Notes under the pieces: generated by a model
Seen by the model: only the letters and a program-made list of their open reading frames with translations
What the model was told of the DNA's origin: nothing
The model's database searches: none
Shown: positions 51,596-61,043 of the stretch, piece by piece
Position numbering within the stretch: the first letter of the stretch is position 1
Layout: every line of letters begins with the position of its first letter
Made by a program: the position numbers and the translations under genes
NCBI GenBank assembly: GCA_964540765.1
Contig: CAZINW010000007.1
Location: 1-64,000 of the forward strand
DNA: 64,000 nt
Direction of reading: 5' to 3'
Source of the DNA: CAZJLN01 sp964540765
GTDB taxonomy: Bacteria > Chloroflexota > Anaerolineae > Anaerolineales > Anaerolineaceae

Positions 51596-53698
51596 TTAAC
51601 TGTTCCCGTTGATATCAAGCTTATCACTCGCCGATAAGAAAACTTCATTCGTAATGGGAATGCCAACGTCTTCCTGGGTGTGATAGCGCCAGTTACGCAA
51701 TAAATGATGGACTTCAACAGAACCCATCACTGGCATACCCGTTACAGGGAAGTTGGAGGGATGGAAGATGAACGGAAAGCTCTGTGGCCCACCCAAACCT
51801 CCATGATGTCCCACCTGATCCTCAAAGCCACTCAATATTTCGTTGATTGGATCATAGCTGGTATTGACAATGATGTCAGGACAATTGGAAAAACTGCATT
51901 CACGTTTTAATAAGCTGGCTGCATTGGGTGAATAATCTCCAAGAGGATTTTTTCCTTCGAAGACATCATTGGCTAAATAGTAAATGCCATCTTTGCCCAG
52001 GATGATATCTCCAAATTCTGAGGAGTGTACAAGCACAAAACCGATGCCAGGATGATTGACCAAATTTGGGATGAGATTCGGATAAATGTTCTGAATGACC
52101 TCATACGGCAGGCGCTGATCCGAATTGGTGAAGTAAATCAACCCCGTACATCCTGACCCGATCACAACTAGGGATTCATCATCAGAAAGCCTGCCATTAC
52201 AAGCATCAGCCTCTGCCATCCTGCCCGGATCATTTTCCCTGAACGCTCTGAGGGATTTGCTGTACAGCATGGTTTGCAGCACCCTGGCAGTTCGGGTTTT
52301 ACTGTTAATCGAGTCGCTTAAAAAAGCCTTGATTTTATCGCTTGTTTCACTTGTGCTGTCGGTTACAAAAAGTTTACTCTCCTCGTTGATCGAGCCCTTC
52401 ACCAGTTGTTTCAGTGTAATGCCGTATGTGTTATGGAACGCGCCCCCATTACTCTGTCCATGGTCAGAAAGTACAACAATTTGGTAAGGACGTGGGGCAT
52501 GCCGGGCGACATACTCCAGTCGGGCAAAAAATTGGTCAATTTCTGCCAGGGTTTGATATGCCTCAGCACTCTCAACACCTGTATAATGTCCGACGCCATC
52601 ATAACCGGCATAGGTGGCATATATGGCAGGGACGCCGCGTAAAAGATCTCCACTAACTAAATAAGTTGTTAATCCCTGTAAAAGATGACAATCTGCCGCG
52701 CGGGAAAAAGCATACAAAAAATTGCGGGAGCCAACTCTAAATTTATCCTTGCGTATTTTTTGCAGGATTGACTGGCACCATTCCATCAATATGCCAACAA
52801 TAAAACTGATCACCAGGCGGACAATAATGAATGGATTGATCAAATAAAGATACAATCGCGGACCTTTGCCATGTCTTTGATCCAGCACAGTGCTGATGGT
52901 AAACATGGATTCTTTGGCATCTCCTGAGAACATGTTGCCGCGTGATGCTCCCCCAATTGCAAGGAGACCCTCTCCATTACTCAAACGTTTTTCAAGTGAA
53001 GACGCCTCCCAAAAATTACCTGATCGGATCGTTCTCTTCAAACTGCGATCCCACCAGCGGTAAGCCGGAATATTATTGTTATTTCCAAGCAGAATTCCAG
53101 ATTGGATGGCACCGGTCTGAGATGTAAAGTCTGTCTCCCACCCAAGAATTTTGTGGGAGCCTTCATCATACCAGCGCTTAAGCGTGGGCATTTTATTTTT
53201 TTGCAAAGCCTTTCTAAAAACATGTTCACTCAACCCATCAATTTCAAGAAATAGTATGCCTGGTTTGTCTGTTTTCTCTGGATTTCCGTGTTTGCTGACA
53301 AGCTTGCGTGTAATTTGTTTATCAAACTGCTGATCGATATCCAGGGATAGATAGCCTGCCAGAATGACACTGACAGCAGTCAGGATCATTGTGATCCAGA
53401 AGCCAGTACTGAAATCAACAATCAAAATGCCCGGCACCAGGTTTCCCAAGAATATAAGACCCCCTACTGTTAGTACGAATGAAAATAAGGGATAAAGCCA
53501 GGCTGGAAGATATGAGAAGAAATTGATAAATAGCCACCAGTAAGTCACCTGCGAGATGATAAAGGCGATCATAAATCCAATCACACTGGAAAGTGATTGA
53601 ATTTGCAGACCTGGCATCCACAGACCGAGAAGTGTCAAAGTGATGCCCAGCGCTAGAATAATGATGATGGAATGCCTGATGCTTTGTCTAATGCTCAT
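51596..53698 (-). CDS. membrane-anchored alkaline-phosphatase-fold phosphodiesterase
   Basis: About 700 residues; I use the second Met (MSIRQSIRH) because a GGGA lies upstream, an ATG 33 bases earlier is possible. Four N-terminal spans (about 10-130) look like a phage-holin-IV-type domain. A large alkaline phosphatase/nucleotide pyrophosphatase domain follows: FLEIDGLSEHVFRKAL (metal Asp), TDFTSQTGAIQSGILLG (nucleophile region), YAGYDGVGHYTG, VLSDHGQSNG and VGHHGGLGG. Another membrane segment occurs inside (INPFIIVRLVISFIVGILM). Substrates could be phospholipid or teichoic-type polymers, phosphodiesters in general. It converges with the copper ATPase. Confidence 0.82.
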   Translation of the reverse strand: MSIRQSIRHSIIIILALGITLTLLGLWMPGLQIQSLSSVIGFMIAFIISQVTYWWLFINFFSYLPAWLYPLFSFVLTVGGLIFLGNLVPGILIVDFSTGFWITMILTAVSVILAGYLSLDIDQQFDKQITRKLVSKHGNPEKTDKPGILFLEIDGLSEHVFRKALQKNKMPTLKRWYDEGSHKILGWETDFTSQTGAIQSGILLGNNNNIPAYRWWDRSLKRTIRSGNFWEASSLEKRLSNGEGLLAIGGASRGNMFSGDAKESMFTISTVLDQRHGKGPRLYLYLINPFIIVRLVISFIVGILMEWCQSILQKIRKDKFRVGSRNFLYAFSRAADCHLLQGLTTYLVSGDLLRGVPAIYATYAGYDGVGHYTGVESAEAYQTLAEIDQFFARLEYVARHAPRPYQIVVLSDHGQSNGGAFHNTYGITLKQLVKGSINEESKLFVTDSTSETSDKIKAFLSDSINSKTRTARVLQTMLYSKSLRAFRENDPGRMAEADACNGRLSDDESLVVIGSGCTGLIYFTNSDQRLPYEVIQNIYPNLIPNLVNHPGIGFVLVHSSEFGDIILGKDGIYYLANDVFEGKNPLGDYSPNAASLLKRECSFSNCPDIIVNTSYDPINEILSGFEDQVGHHGGLGGPQSFPFIFHPSNFPVTGMPVMGSVEVHHLLRNWRYHTQEDVGIPITNEVFLSASDKLDINGNS

Positions 53699-53856
53699 GG
53701 TCGATCCCAATTTTGATTTATGAGGTGTCATTTTGCCAGATTGTAAACTACCCGTATCGCTGTATTATTTACTTTCCTGTCTGAATGCCAGATGATTTTG
53801 ACATTCAGGTATGGCAGTTATCCTGTGAATGTGCCTGATCATCTCTGGCATTTTTT

Positions 53857-54438
53857 TCAGAAGAGTTTGATCAACTCATTGCCACCATATGCAACGAATG
53901 CCGCACCGATCACATTTGTAACAAATGTGGTCCATGTATATAAGAAAAATGGGACGCGATAAGCCCCGCAGACAAAGCTGAGACCTTTCGGTCCGCCTGG
54001 GACTGCCCTGCCAGCCAGTAAAAAAATGGGGGAATTGATCGGGAGCTTGCCCAGCTTGAAGGGTAACTTGGCTCTCTTTTCTTCGAAATCAACCACATCA
54101 CCAATCGATTTTCCAACCTGATAATGCACAAATGCCGCTAAAGTATTTCCCGAAGTTGTTAAAATCAAGGTCGGAAGTGGTCCAATTAAGACAGAGATAA
54201 ATATGGCAAATGGAACAGTGGGGATAAAAGTGACACTGAGGACGAAATTGACTACGAAACTGATGAGCACAGCCAGTTCTTTGTTCTGGATAATAAAATT
54301 CTTTATATCTGACAAATCGAATTTAATCAATGCAATAATGACTAAAATGAAGAACAATGCTATCACAAATACTTTTAAGGTTTTGTTCGAGCTGGAAGAC
54401 TTCAAATTATTTTTCACAAGACTTATTAACTGATTCAT
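53857..54438 (-). CDS. TVP38/TMEM64 (DedA-superfamily) membrane protein
   Basis: 193 residues with AGGAG before the ATG. The VTT domain is visible: FVLSVTFIPTVPFAIFISVLIGPLPTLILTTSGNTLAAFVHYQVGKSIG, then AGRAVPGGPKGLSFVCGAYRVPFFLYTWTTFVTN. About five membrane segments. DedA proteins move undecaprenyl phosphate or other lipids across the membrane. The G-R-x-x-P-G-G-P-K-G motif is the conserved Arg/Pro element of the superfamily. A lipid-flipping role beside a lipid phosphodiesterase and a patatin is plausible. Confidence 0.85.
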   Translation of the reverse strand: MNQLISLVKNNLKSSSSNKTLKVFVIALFFILVIIALIKFDLSDIKNFIIQNKELAVLISFVVNFVLSVTFIPTVPFAIFISVLIGPLPTLILTTSGNTLAAFVHYQVGKSIGDVVDFEEKRAKLPFKLGKLPINSPIFLLAGRAVPGGPKGLSFVCGAYRVPFFLYTWTTFVTNVIGAAFVAYGGNELIKLF

Positions 54439-54496
54439 CCATCTCCTCTAAAATAATACATCAGGAGCCATATCCTTAAGTATAAAGATTAAACGG

Positions 54497-54563
54497 TCAT
54501 CCCAACAGGAGTTGAACCTGTTTGCCAGGCCTGAAAAGCCCAGCAGCCTGACCGGGCGGGATG
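54497..54563 (-). tRNA. tRNA-like element with short D-arm, anticodon-like UUC
   Basis: On the minus strand a cloverleaf can be drawn. Acceptor CATCCCG/TGGGATG (7 pairs, last G-T), discriminator A and no encoded CCA. Anticodon arm TGGGC-TTTTCAG-GCCTG, giving UUC (Glu) at 34-36. Variable loop GCAA. T-arm ACAGG-TTCAACT-CCTGT is excellent. The D-arm has only about 11 bases (3-bp stem), so total length is 67. It is either a degraded tRNA, perhaps from an integration event, or an unusual short tRNA. Confidence 0.4.
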
Positions 54564-54626
54564 AACATTTCTCCAGCCCTGGAGAAACTAAAGCGGCAGC
54601 CCTGTCGCATTTGAGGGGATCATGAC

Positions 54627-55496
54627 CTAATTATATTGTGCTTCACTGTGCCATGCTGCAATCGCCATCCTGGCTTTCTTATAACCCGCATCGATCAATT
54701 CCTGATAATTGCTAAAATCCCAGATTGGCAGCGTTGTCAGCCCGCGAAACTCAATACAGTGAACCGGGACACCATTTGTTTCAGCCAATGCCTCTTCCAG
54801 GGAAATATGTCTCCGGCTCATCGCATAAGAAAATTTTCCCAAGTACTCCGAGAAGGTCAGATCTTCTCCAGTTGTTGTAATGGGGTTATCCATGTCAAGG
54901 GCAAAGATCTCTGTCGCGCCCATCCTGAGCGCAGGTTCAATCGGGAGATTACTGAAAGCCCCACCATCAATGATCAATTGACCATCTTTCTTTAAAGGCA
55001 CGAACCAGGGTGGTATGGCAATTGATGAAAGCAGTCCATCCAAAACAAAGTCGTCCAAATTCTGACCATGAATGACCGGCTGACCAGTTTCAATGTTTGC
55101 GCTGATCAGAGCCAGCCGCACCTGGGAAATCTGGTTAAATTGCAGGTCAGGTGTGATCCCCTGGGATATGAAGAAACCTGAAGATTTCTTACGTGACCGA
55201 TCACTGGGATGACCAACCATAGCCTTAAGGATCACTTGTGAGACCCGTGGATCCAGGATCTGGGCACTCGATACTTCCTTCCATGCCTTTTCAAGGTGAT
55301 TGAGACCATTCAAGTCATAGCCAAAAAGCGCAAGACTGACGGCATTTACCGCACCAATGGATGTCCCTACCAGGAGGTCTGGCACAATTCCAGCCTCGTA
55401 TAATGCGCGTAATGCTCCGACCTGCAGTGCGCCACGCGATCCACCTCCTCCCAAAACAAATGCCGTGCATTTTTTCATATTTCCAACGTGTATCAT
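54627..55496 (-). CDS. patatin-like phospholipase
   Basis: 289 residues. Oxyanion GGGGSRGALQVGAL (17-30), nucleophile GTSIGAV with Ser46, and a D-G-G motif (IIDGGAFSNLPI, near 188) that supplies the Asp of the dyad. This is the bacterial RssA/YchK type of patatin. It probably hydrolyses phospholipids or acyl esters at the membrane's inner face. It lies 61 bases after the radical SAM gene on the same strand, likely one operon. The start may instead be the Met at residue 7. Confidence 0.9.
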   Translation of the reverse strand: MIHVGNMKKCTAFVLGGGGSRGALQVGALRALYEAGIVPDLLVGTSIGAVNAVSLALFGYDLNGLNHLEKAWKEVSSAQILDPRVSQVILKAMVGHPSDRSRKKSSGFFISQGITPDLQFNQISQVRLALISANIETGQPVIHGQNLDDFVLDGLLSSIAIPPWFVPLKKDGQLIIDGGAFSNLPIEPALRMGATEIFALDMDNPITTTGEDLTFSEYLGKFSYAMSRRHISLEEALAETNGVPVHCIEFRGLTTLPIWDFSNYQELIDAGYKKARMAIAAWHSEAQYN

Positions 55497-55557
55497 TTTG
55501 CATCCGCCAGCATGTAAGCTTTCATCATCAATATAATAATTACCGGTCTTTGTTTTA

Positions 55558-57129
55558 TCAATCTGATGCTGCTTCCTCAGCCTGCAAAACCGTACTGATA
55601 TCCACGAGAGTATCTTTTTTATCTACGGATGGAATTTCTGGCAATGGGGCAAGCAATTCATCCTTGGCAGCCTTGCGGCGCATGTAGTGGTTTTCCCATA
55701 TACTGGACATAATTGCTTCATACTGCTTGTTATAAACAACCAATCCACGCGTGTATTCCGGGTCAATCAGTGTCTCTGCCGCGTTGGTATCGGTCGGCTC
55801 TGGTTCATATTGACGCAGTAATTGTTCCAATTCATCATGATGATCGCGGTTGGGGCAGGGTGCCAGGTAGTTGCGATTATTCTTCTTAAAATCATATTGC
55901 CAACTACGCACCGATTTGAAGAATGGATTCAGCCAGACGTCGTTCAGAGTCTCGCCCCGCGCATAGATGTCCCTGATATTGACAGGGGAATAAGGCACAA
56001 ACACACATGGGCTTATGGCACCATTCCAATCAATGTAGAAATACCCTCCGTTGCCGTGACCGCCGGCTGAAAGACAACCATCCACACAAGTTCCGTGGTT
56101 CCAGAAGTCAGCCAGGAAGAAACGGCGCTCCCGTACAATTTCCCATGAACGTTTCCACATCCAGGCTCGTTGTTCTGGAGTTACCATCAAGTCGAGCGTG
56201 AATGAGCGCCCAATTGGCATGTATTGGAAAAGCCAGGCAAATAACGCACCTTTCTGCATAAAGAAATCAATGAATTCTTCTGAAAGAATTTCTTCCGCAT
56301 TGTGGCACGTTCCAGTCAATGAAAGACCGTATGGCACACCATCCTTATTCAAGCGCTCCATGGTTTCCAGGATCTTGTCAAATACACCTGCACCTCTGCG
56401 CTCGTCGGTGCGTTCCTTCCAGCCTTCAACTGAAATGCATAAGAGCATGTTACCTGCTTCAGCAAGTTGCTTGCTGACTTTCTCATTGATGAGGGTGGCA
56501 TTGGTGTAAGCCATAAAGAAGCAGTCTTGGTGTTTTTCAATCAACTCAAGCAGTCCTTTACCTTCGGATCGGTATGCAAAAGGTTCACCACCGCTGATCA
56601 CAAAAAATCGTGTTCCCCACAATGTTTTGGCTTCTTCAATCATGCGGTCGACAATGCTCCATTCAAGCGCGTTTTTCTGGTTATCCGAATCAGCATAACA
56701 ACCAGTGCAGCGAAGATTACAGGCTTTCCCCGGGCTGATCAAGAGGAAACTGGGCGAACGTGCACCATACTTTGCTGCAAATTGATCACGGGGTTCCGCA
56801 TCACCCCGGTCAATAAAGAGAGTTTTGACCAGGATTTGAAGCATCCCGCGTAAATAAGCGTCAGAGAGATGATGCTCATCAAGGGCACGATTAATCGACC
56901 CCATGATTGCCAAACCCATTGCTGTACGATCATCCTGAATGCTTGGGTAAATATCAGGGTCTGAGCGGGACTCCTTTAGCTGGCTGAACATGAACTTCTC
57001 CACCTCACTTACGATCATCTTGCGGATGAGAGGGTTCTTAACCATTTTGACCAGTTGAGGAGTTGAAGCTGTGGATACTTTCTTTAAAGCATCCTGTAAA
57101 ACTTTTGGCAATTTCAGTTCATTTTCCAT
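55558..57129 (-). CDS. radical SAM protein with SPASM-like C-terminal region
   Basis: 523 residues. A helical N-terminal domain of about 125 residues precedes the radical SAM barrel with the [4Fe-4S] motif CNLRCTGC (Cys137, 141, 144), then VISGGEPF and CISVEG. Further cysteines (TCVDGC, SPCVF, APCPNRD) fit an auxiliary cluster of SPASM/twitch type. SAM-dependent radical chemistry on a peptide or a lipid-linked molecule is expected; no precursor peptide is obvious nearby, apart from the small acidic frame at 57741. Pairing with a patatin and membrane lipid genes hints at envelope lipid modification, which is inference. Confidence 0.88.
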   Translation of the reverse strand: MENELKLPKVLQDALKKVSTASTPQLVKMVKNPLIRKMIVSEVEKFMFSQLKESRSDPDIYPSIQDDRTAMGLAIMGSINRALDEHHLSDAYLRGMLQILVKTLFIDRGDAEPRDQFAAKYGARSPSFLLISPGKACNLRCTGCYADSDNQKNALEWSIVDRMIEEAKTLWGTRFFVISGGEPFAYRSEGKGLLELIEKHQDCFFMAYTNATLINEKVSKQLAEAGNMLLCISVEGWKERTDERRGAGVFDKILETMERLNKDGVPYGLSLTGTCHNAEEILSEEFIDFFMQKGALFAWLFQYMPIGRSFTLDLMVTPEQRAWMWKRSWEIVRERRFFLADFWNHGTCVDGCLSAGGHGNGGYFYIDWNGAISPCVFVPYSPVNIRDIYARGETLNDVWLNPFFKSVRSWQYDFKKNNRNYLAPCPNRDHHDELEQLLRQYEPEPTDTNAAETLIDPEYTRGLVVYNKQYEAIMSSIWENHYMRRKAAKDELLAPLPEIPSVDKKDTLVDISTVLQAEEAASD

Positions 57130-57318
57130 ATTAATTCCTTTTCTTGATTTTGAAGTCCAACTATCTGTTATTGATATTATTAATTCAAGCCGGACTTCTT
57201 TCCAATTTATAAATGCTGATCCCTTGCAGTATTTCTGGATTGGATTTCAGCACCACATTTTCAATTTTTCGATCTACTATTCTTTCATTTTATTTGGCGA
57301 ACGCTTTGAAAGGCTGCT

Positions 57319-57663
57319 TTAGTCCAGCCTATAGGTACTTACTTTGTTTTTGGCAGACTTGCTGACCTTTATCTTAATTATATCTTTAATAAATCCCTTA
57401 TAGCCAGTTAATAACGCTGTTGCGGCACCGATGATCCAGCACCAGGTGGCGGCGGCAGTTCCGGAGAAGCCGAATATCCAGGGCGACACGAAAATGACCA
57501 GACCGACAATCGCAGCCCATTTATAGGATTTTAAAGTAGCAAGAATGGCTATGATCAAACCACTGATAAGGCTGAACCAGAGTAGTCCTCCCTGCCCGCT
57601 ATATCCGGACATGAATGGTGCTAGGAATAAAAGCGCACCTAAAATAATTGTCACCCATTTCAT
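57319..57663 (-). CDS. SPW-repeat membrane protein
   Basis: 114 residues from the ATG at 57663, which has AAGGAGG at ideal spacing; a longer frame upstream is not needed. Four spans in two repeats: WVTIILGALLFLAPFM, GLLWFSLISGLIIAILATL, WAAIVGLVIFVSPWIFGFSG and AAATWCWIIGAATALLTG. The SPW motif appears as S-P-W at FVSPWIFGF and in weaker form as LAPFMSGYSG, the mark of the SPW family (PF03779). Basic C-terminal tail. Function unknown. Confidence 0.82.
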   Translation of the reverse strand: MKWVTIILGALLFLAPFMSGYSGQGGLLWFSLISGLIIAILATLKSYKWAAIVGLVIFVSPWIFGFSGTAAATWCWIIGAATALLTGYKGFIKDIIKIKVSKSAKNKVSTYRLD

Positions 57664-57740
57664 AAATAATCCTCCTTTTGTGAAAATATTTATGTTCATT
57701 AATTTGACCATCTGCTGCTTTTATTTTTGCAGACGGGGAT

Positions 57741-57953
57741 CTAGCCTTCAGTTGATTGGTCGCACTGTTTTTCAGTCTCTGGTGCTTCCTCCTTACCTTT
57801 GATTTTTTCCTCTTTTGGATCTTCTGATCCATCTGTTCCTTGATGGAAATTTACTTTTTGAGTTTCTGTGATTAATATCTCAGGTTCTTGTCGGAGTTTA
57901 ATCCTTCCGGCAAACCTTTTTAGAAATCGATCACTGATGAGACCACGCATCAT
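57741..57953 (-). CDS. small charged protein, 70 residues
   Basis: Starts MMRGLISDRFLKRFAGRIKLRQEPEILITETQ and ends in an acidic, Lys/Glu-rich tail (EEKIKGKEEAPETEKQ). AGGG lies ahead of the ATG but spacing is not ideal. Co-directional with the SPW gene and the radical SAM gene. Not similar to any family I know. It might be a real small protein or an accidental frame. Confidence 0.35.
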   Translation of the reverse strand: MMRGLISDRFLKRFAGRIKLRQEPEILITETQKVNFHQGTDGSEDPKEEKIKGKEEAPETEKQCDQSTEG

Positions 57954-58132
57954 AATTAGCCCTGAAATCCTTTCTAAAATTTTTCATCCCATTTGGAGAC
58001 AAACCAATCCATGGATACTCCGAGGGAAAATCTAACAAATGTTGGATTTTGTTATGATAAAGATATCAATTTATAGAAATGTTGTCATGTATCGAAAGTG
58101 CTATTAAAGTGTCATTTATCGGAAGATTTCGA

Positions 58133-60988
58133 TCAGGGGATCAGACCCAACTGCCGTGCCTTCAGCACTGCCTGGGTGCGTTTTCTCACACCGAGTTTGG
58201 CATAGATATTATAAGCATGCCGCTTAACCGTATTGAGCGCCAGGCAGAGTTCGGCGGAAATTTCCTGGTTGGATTTCCCCTCAGCAATCAAAGTCAATAC
58301 TTCCATCTCGCGGGCGGAAAGAGAGATGGGCAAGCCGTCATCAGTCTTTGCAGTCGTAGCATCTGTCCGCTGCCCAAGAGTCCGTTGAGTGTGCGGCAGC
58401 GTACTGCTTGCAAGCTGGATGGCTTCAAGCAGACTCTCGATGAAGGCAGGCGAAGGGAGATAACTGCTGGATGCTTGTTGTACGCATTGACATTTTAATA
58501 GAAGCTCATATAATCGCTGACCGTCATCCAGGTAAATCCGCCGATATCCTTCTGGCTCTCCAAGAGCCAGGGCTTGAAGCAGTGAATTGATAGCCTGCTC
58601 ATCCTCCAGGGCAAGCTGCACCATTGCCTGCAGCACCAAAATCTCAATTTGTGATGTCAGGCGATGAAAACGCTTCGCTTCAAGCAGGAGCTCCCCAAGC
58701 AGTTCCAAAGCCTGCTGGAAGACTTTTGTACCCCCTGTATCCAGACCTGTCTCCAAGAGGAACCTTGCCTGGGTGATCAGCAAATATTCCAGGATATGGT
58801 AAGGATAGTTTTCCAAGGAAATCGTACCTGTAATATCGGGAAAGTCACCTTTTTTCCACCACAGATCAGCATTTGCCAAGTCACCACGCTGCAGTGCCAG
58901 CCTGACCGCAACTGCAGAGATGATCGAGTCATCCCATTGGCTGGATTCTGTGCCCAAGGCTGTTTGCAGGGTTTCAGCGATGATGGTTTGTGATCCAGAG
59001 GTATCTCCTAATGTCTGGCGCAGGCGGGCCAGCGAGATTAATCCATCCAAACTGCTGATCGGCCAGATTGTTTGGGTGGCTTGGCAACCGCGATCCAAAT
59101 AAGTTCCGGCTTCTTCCAGTGCATCGCGTTCAAGGAGAATTTCACCGAATTCGATGTCTATCAAACCTGCCAGGGGGAGAGGCTTCTCATCCGGACCCAC
59201 TGCCATCAACCGTGCTTTTTGCAAAGTTGCGCAGGCCTGGCTTAAATGTCCTTGCAGGGCTTGCATTTCTGCCAATTGACAGGTGGCAATGATCAGCACG
59301 AGCAAATTATTAGCCCGCCGCGCAATATTAATTGTGTCACGCAGTGAGCTGATCGCTTTTTGGGTGTCGCCAGAGAGGATGTAATACAGGCTGTCATCCA
59401 GGGCAAGCAGACTGTGGACAAAAGGATTGTCTTCCTTCAGAAAGCTCGTTGCCTCTCTGGAGTACTCCGCGGCTTTATCCAGGTCACCGCTTAGTATTGC
59501 CAAGGTGGATTGACAGATTGCCAGTCCGCCATGGACATTCCAAATGTCTATATCTTCTAAAGCCTGTGTGGCTCCGGGTTCATCGGTATAGGGTATTATC
59601 CCCGTTTCTTTTTCAATCTGACTGATGAGCGACTGCTGCACATCATCAATCCAGTACTGTGCGAGGTCCAACTGGTAAGCGGCGATCAAACCCCAGGCAT
59701 ATGCCAGGCTGAGACCCGGTCGCTGGTGAATGATTTCATCAGGTAGTTTGCCAATCCAGCGGGTGAGGGGAAATATTTCTCCCGTTTGGATCATTGTCTG
59801 AAGGTTACGCTGGATCAAGTCTGCTGTCCATTCCAAATCACTGGATGCCAATGCATATTCAAAGGCTTCATCCAGGTCAGCATTCTTTTCAAACCACAGG
59901 GCTGCCCGCTTTTGCAATACAGGGATCTCCTCTGGGTTGATTTCCGCATGAATATGGCGGAGAAAATCTACAAACAAGGGATGATAGCGGAACCATTCAT
60001 GTTTTTCATCCAAAGCGGTGATGAATAGATGGGCATGCTCCAGCCGATTCAACATGACTGTGCCGTATCCCGGCTGCGCCTCCGGGTTGACCACCGCCTC
60101 GCATAACGAACTGTTGAGTTCATCTAAAACGGAGCTTCTCAGCAGGAACTGGCGGATATCCTCCGACTGCCGGTCCAAAACCTCTTCAGCAAGGAAATCA
60201 ATCAGGTAATGTGCCTCGCCCTGTGGATTTGCCAGCAAATCCAGCAGATCTGATTGATGATGTCCTAGGGAAAGGACAGTCAATTGCAGACCGGTGATCC
60301 AACCATCTGTGCGTTTCTCCAATGCCTTAACCGCTTCACTTGAGAGCTGCAACCCCATCGCCTTATCAATATAAAGGGCAACCTCCTCGCGGGTAAAGCG
60401 AAGATCGTTTGCACCCAGTTCGACCACCTTTCCCTTGGCACGCAGAGACATTAGATCCAATTCCGGCTCGCTGCGACTGGCGATCACCAGGTGAAAATTA
60501 TGGGGGAGGTGCTTGAGATAGAAACTACTTCTCTGGAGAATTACTGGATCTTCCAAAGCATGAAAGTCATCAAGAACCAGAACCATCTCTTTTGAGATGG
60601 CTGATATTTCATTAATAAGGAGCGTTATCCCAACCTCCACCCCGCCCCCCTTGGTGGATTGGATGATATCCAGAGCCTCTTCTCCCAATCCCGGTTCCAG
60701 GGTTTGCATAGCACCGACCAGGTAGCCAAAGAAACGGTAGGGATCATTATCATCGCTGTCAATGTTCAACCAGGCAACTGGCAGATTGCTTTCTTTTGCC
60801 CACTCAATCAGGAGGTTTGTTTTTCCAAAGCCAGCCGGCGCCACGATCAATGTCAGCAACCCCATAACGCCGCGATCGATCCGTTCCGTCAGACGCGGCC
60901 TGGGAATGAACTCAGGCGGAATTGGTGGAACTGAAAATTTCGTTCTGAGGAGGGGTGGATCATCACTTCGAGATAAAGTAACAGGCAT
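58133..60988 (-). CDS. MalT-like LuxR-family ATP-dependent regulator
   Basis: 951 residues. An N-terminal STAND-type NTPase carries Walker A VAPAGFGKTNLL (near 50-60) and Walker B VLVLDDFHAL. A winged-helix and a long alpha-helical TPR-like region (about 340-850) would sense a ligand or partner. The C-terminus is a LuxR HTH (LSAREMEVLTLIAEGKSNQEISAELCLALNTVKRHAYNIYAKLGVRKRTQAVLKARQLGL). Chloroflexota encode many such regulators. It may control the mal system or the transporters just upstream, but nothing in the sequence shows its target. No good ribosome site before the ATG. Confidence 0.92.
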   Translation of the reverse strand: MPVTLSRSDDPPLLRTKFSVPPIPPEFIPRPRLTERIDRGVMGLLTLIVAPAGFGKTNLLIEWAKESNLPVAWLNIDSDDNDPYRFFGYLVGAMQTLEPGLGEEALDIIQSTKGGGVEVGITLLINEISAISKEMVLVLDDFHALEDPVILQRSSFYLKHLPHNFHLVIASRSEPELDLMSLRAKGKVVELGANDLRFTREEVALYIDKAMGLQLSSEAVKALEKRTDGWITGLQLTVLSLGHHQSDLLDLLANPQGEAHYLIDFLAEEVLDRQSEDIRQFLLRSSVLDELNSSLCEAVVNPEAQPGYGTVMLNRLEHAHLFITALDEKHEWFRYHPLFVDFLRHIHAEINPEEIPVLQKRAALWFEKNADLDEAFEYALASSDLEWTADLIQRNLQTMIQTGEIFPLTRWIGKLPDEIIHQRPGLSLAYAWGLIAAYQLDLAQYWIDDVQQSLISQIEKETGIIPYTDEPGATQALEDIDIWNVHGGLAICQSTLAILSGDLDKAAEYSREATSFLKEDNPFVHSLLALDDSLYYILSGDTQKAISSLRDTINIARRANNLLVLIIATCQLAEMQALQGHLSQACATLQKARLMAVGPDEKPLPLAGLIDIEFGEILLERDALEEAGTYLDRGCQATQTIWPISSLDGLISLARLRQTLGDTSGSQTIIAETLQTALGTESSQWDDSIISAVAVRLALQRGDLANADLWWKKGDFPDITGTISLENYPYHILEYLLITQARFLLETGLDTGGTKVFQQALELLGELLLEAKRFHRLTSQIEILVLQAMVQLALEDEQAINSLLQALALGEPEGYRRIYLDDGQRLYELLLKCQCVQQASSSYLPSPAFIESLLEAIQLASSTLPHTQRTLGQRTDATTAKTDDGLPISLSAREMEVLTLIAEGKSNQEISAELCLALNTVKRHAYNIYAKLGVRKRTQAVLKARQLGLIP

Positions 60989-61043
60989 AATTTATTGTAC
61001 TCTGACTAATGCAATCGTGCCTTGGCAAAATGACTTGCTTGGA

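Noticed and set aside
53770..53856. strong terminator after the VTT-domain gene
   Set aside because: The inverted repeat (ATGCCAGATGAT against ATCATCTCTGGCAT) is interrupted and its T-run lies on the plus strand, where no gene ends.
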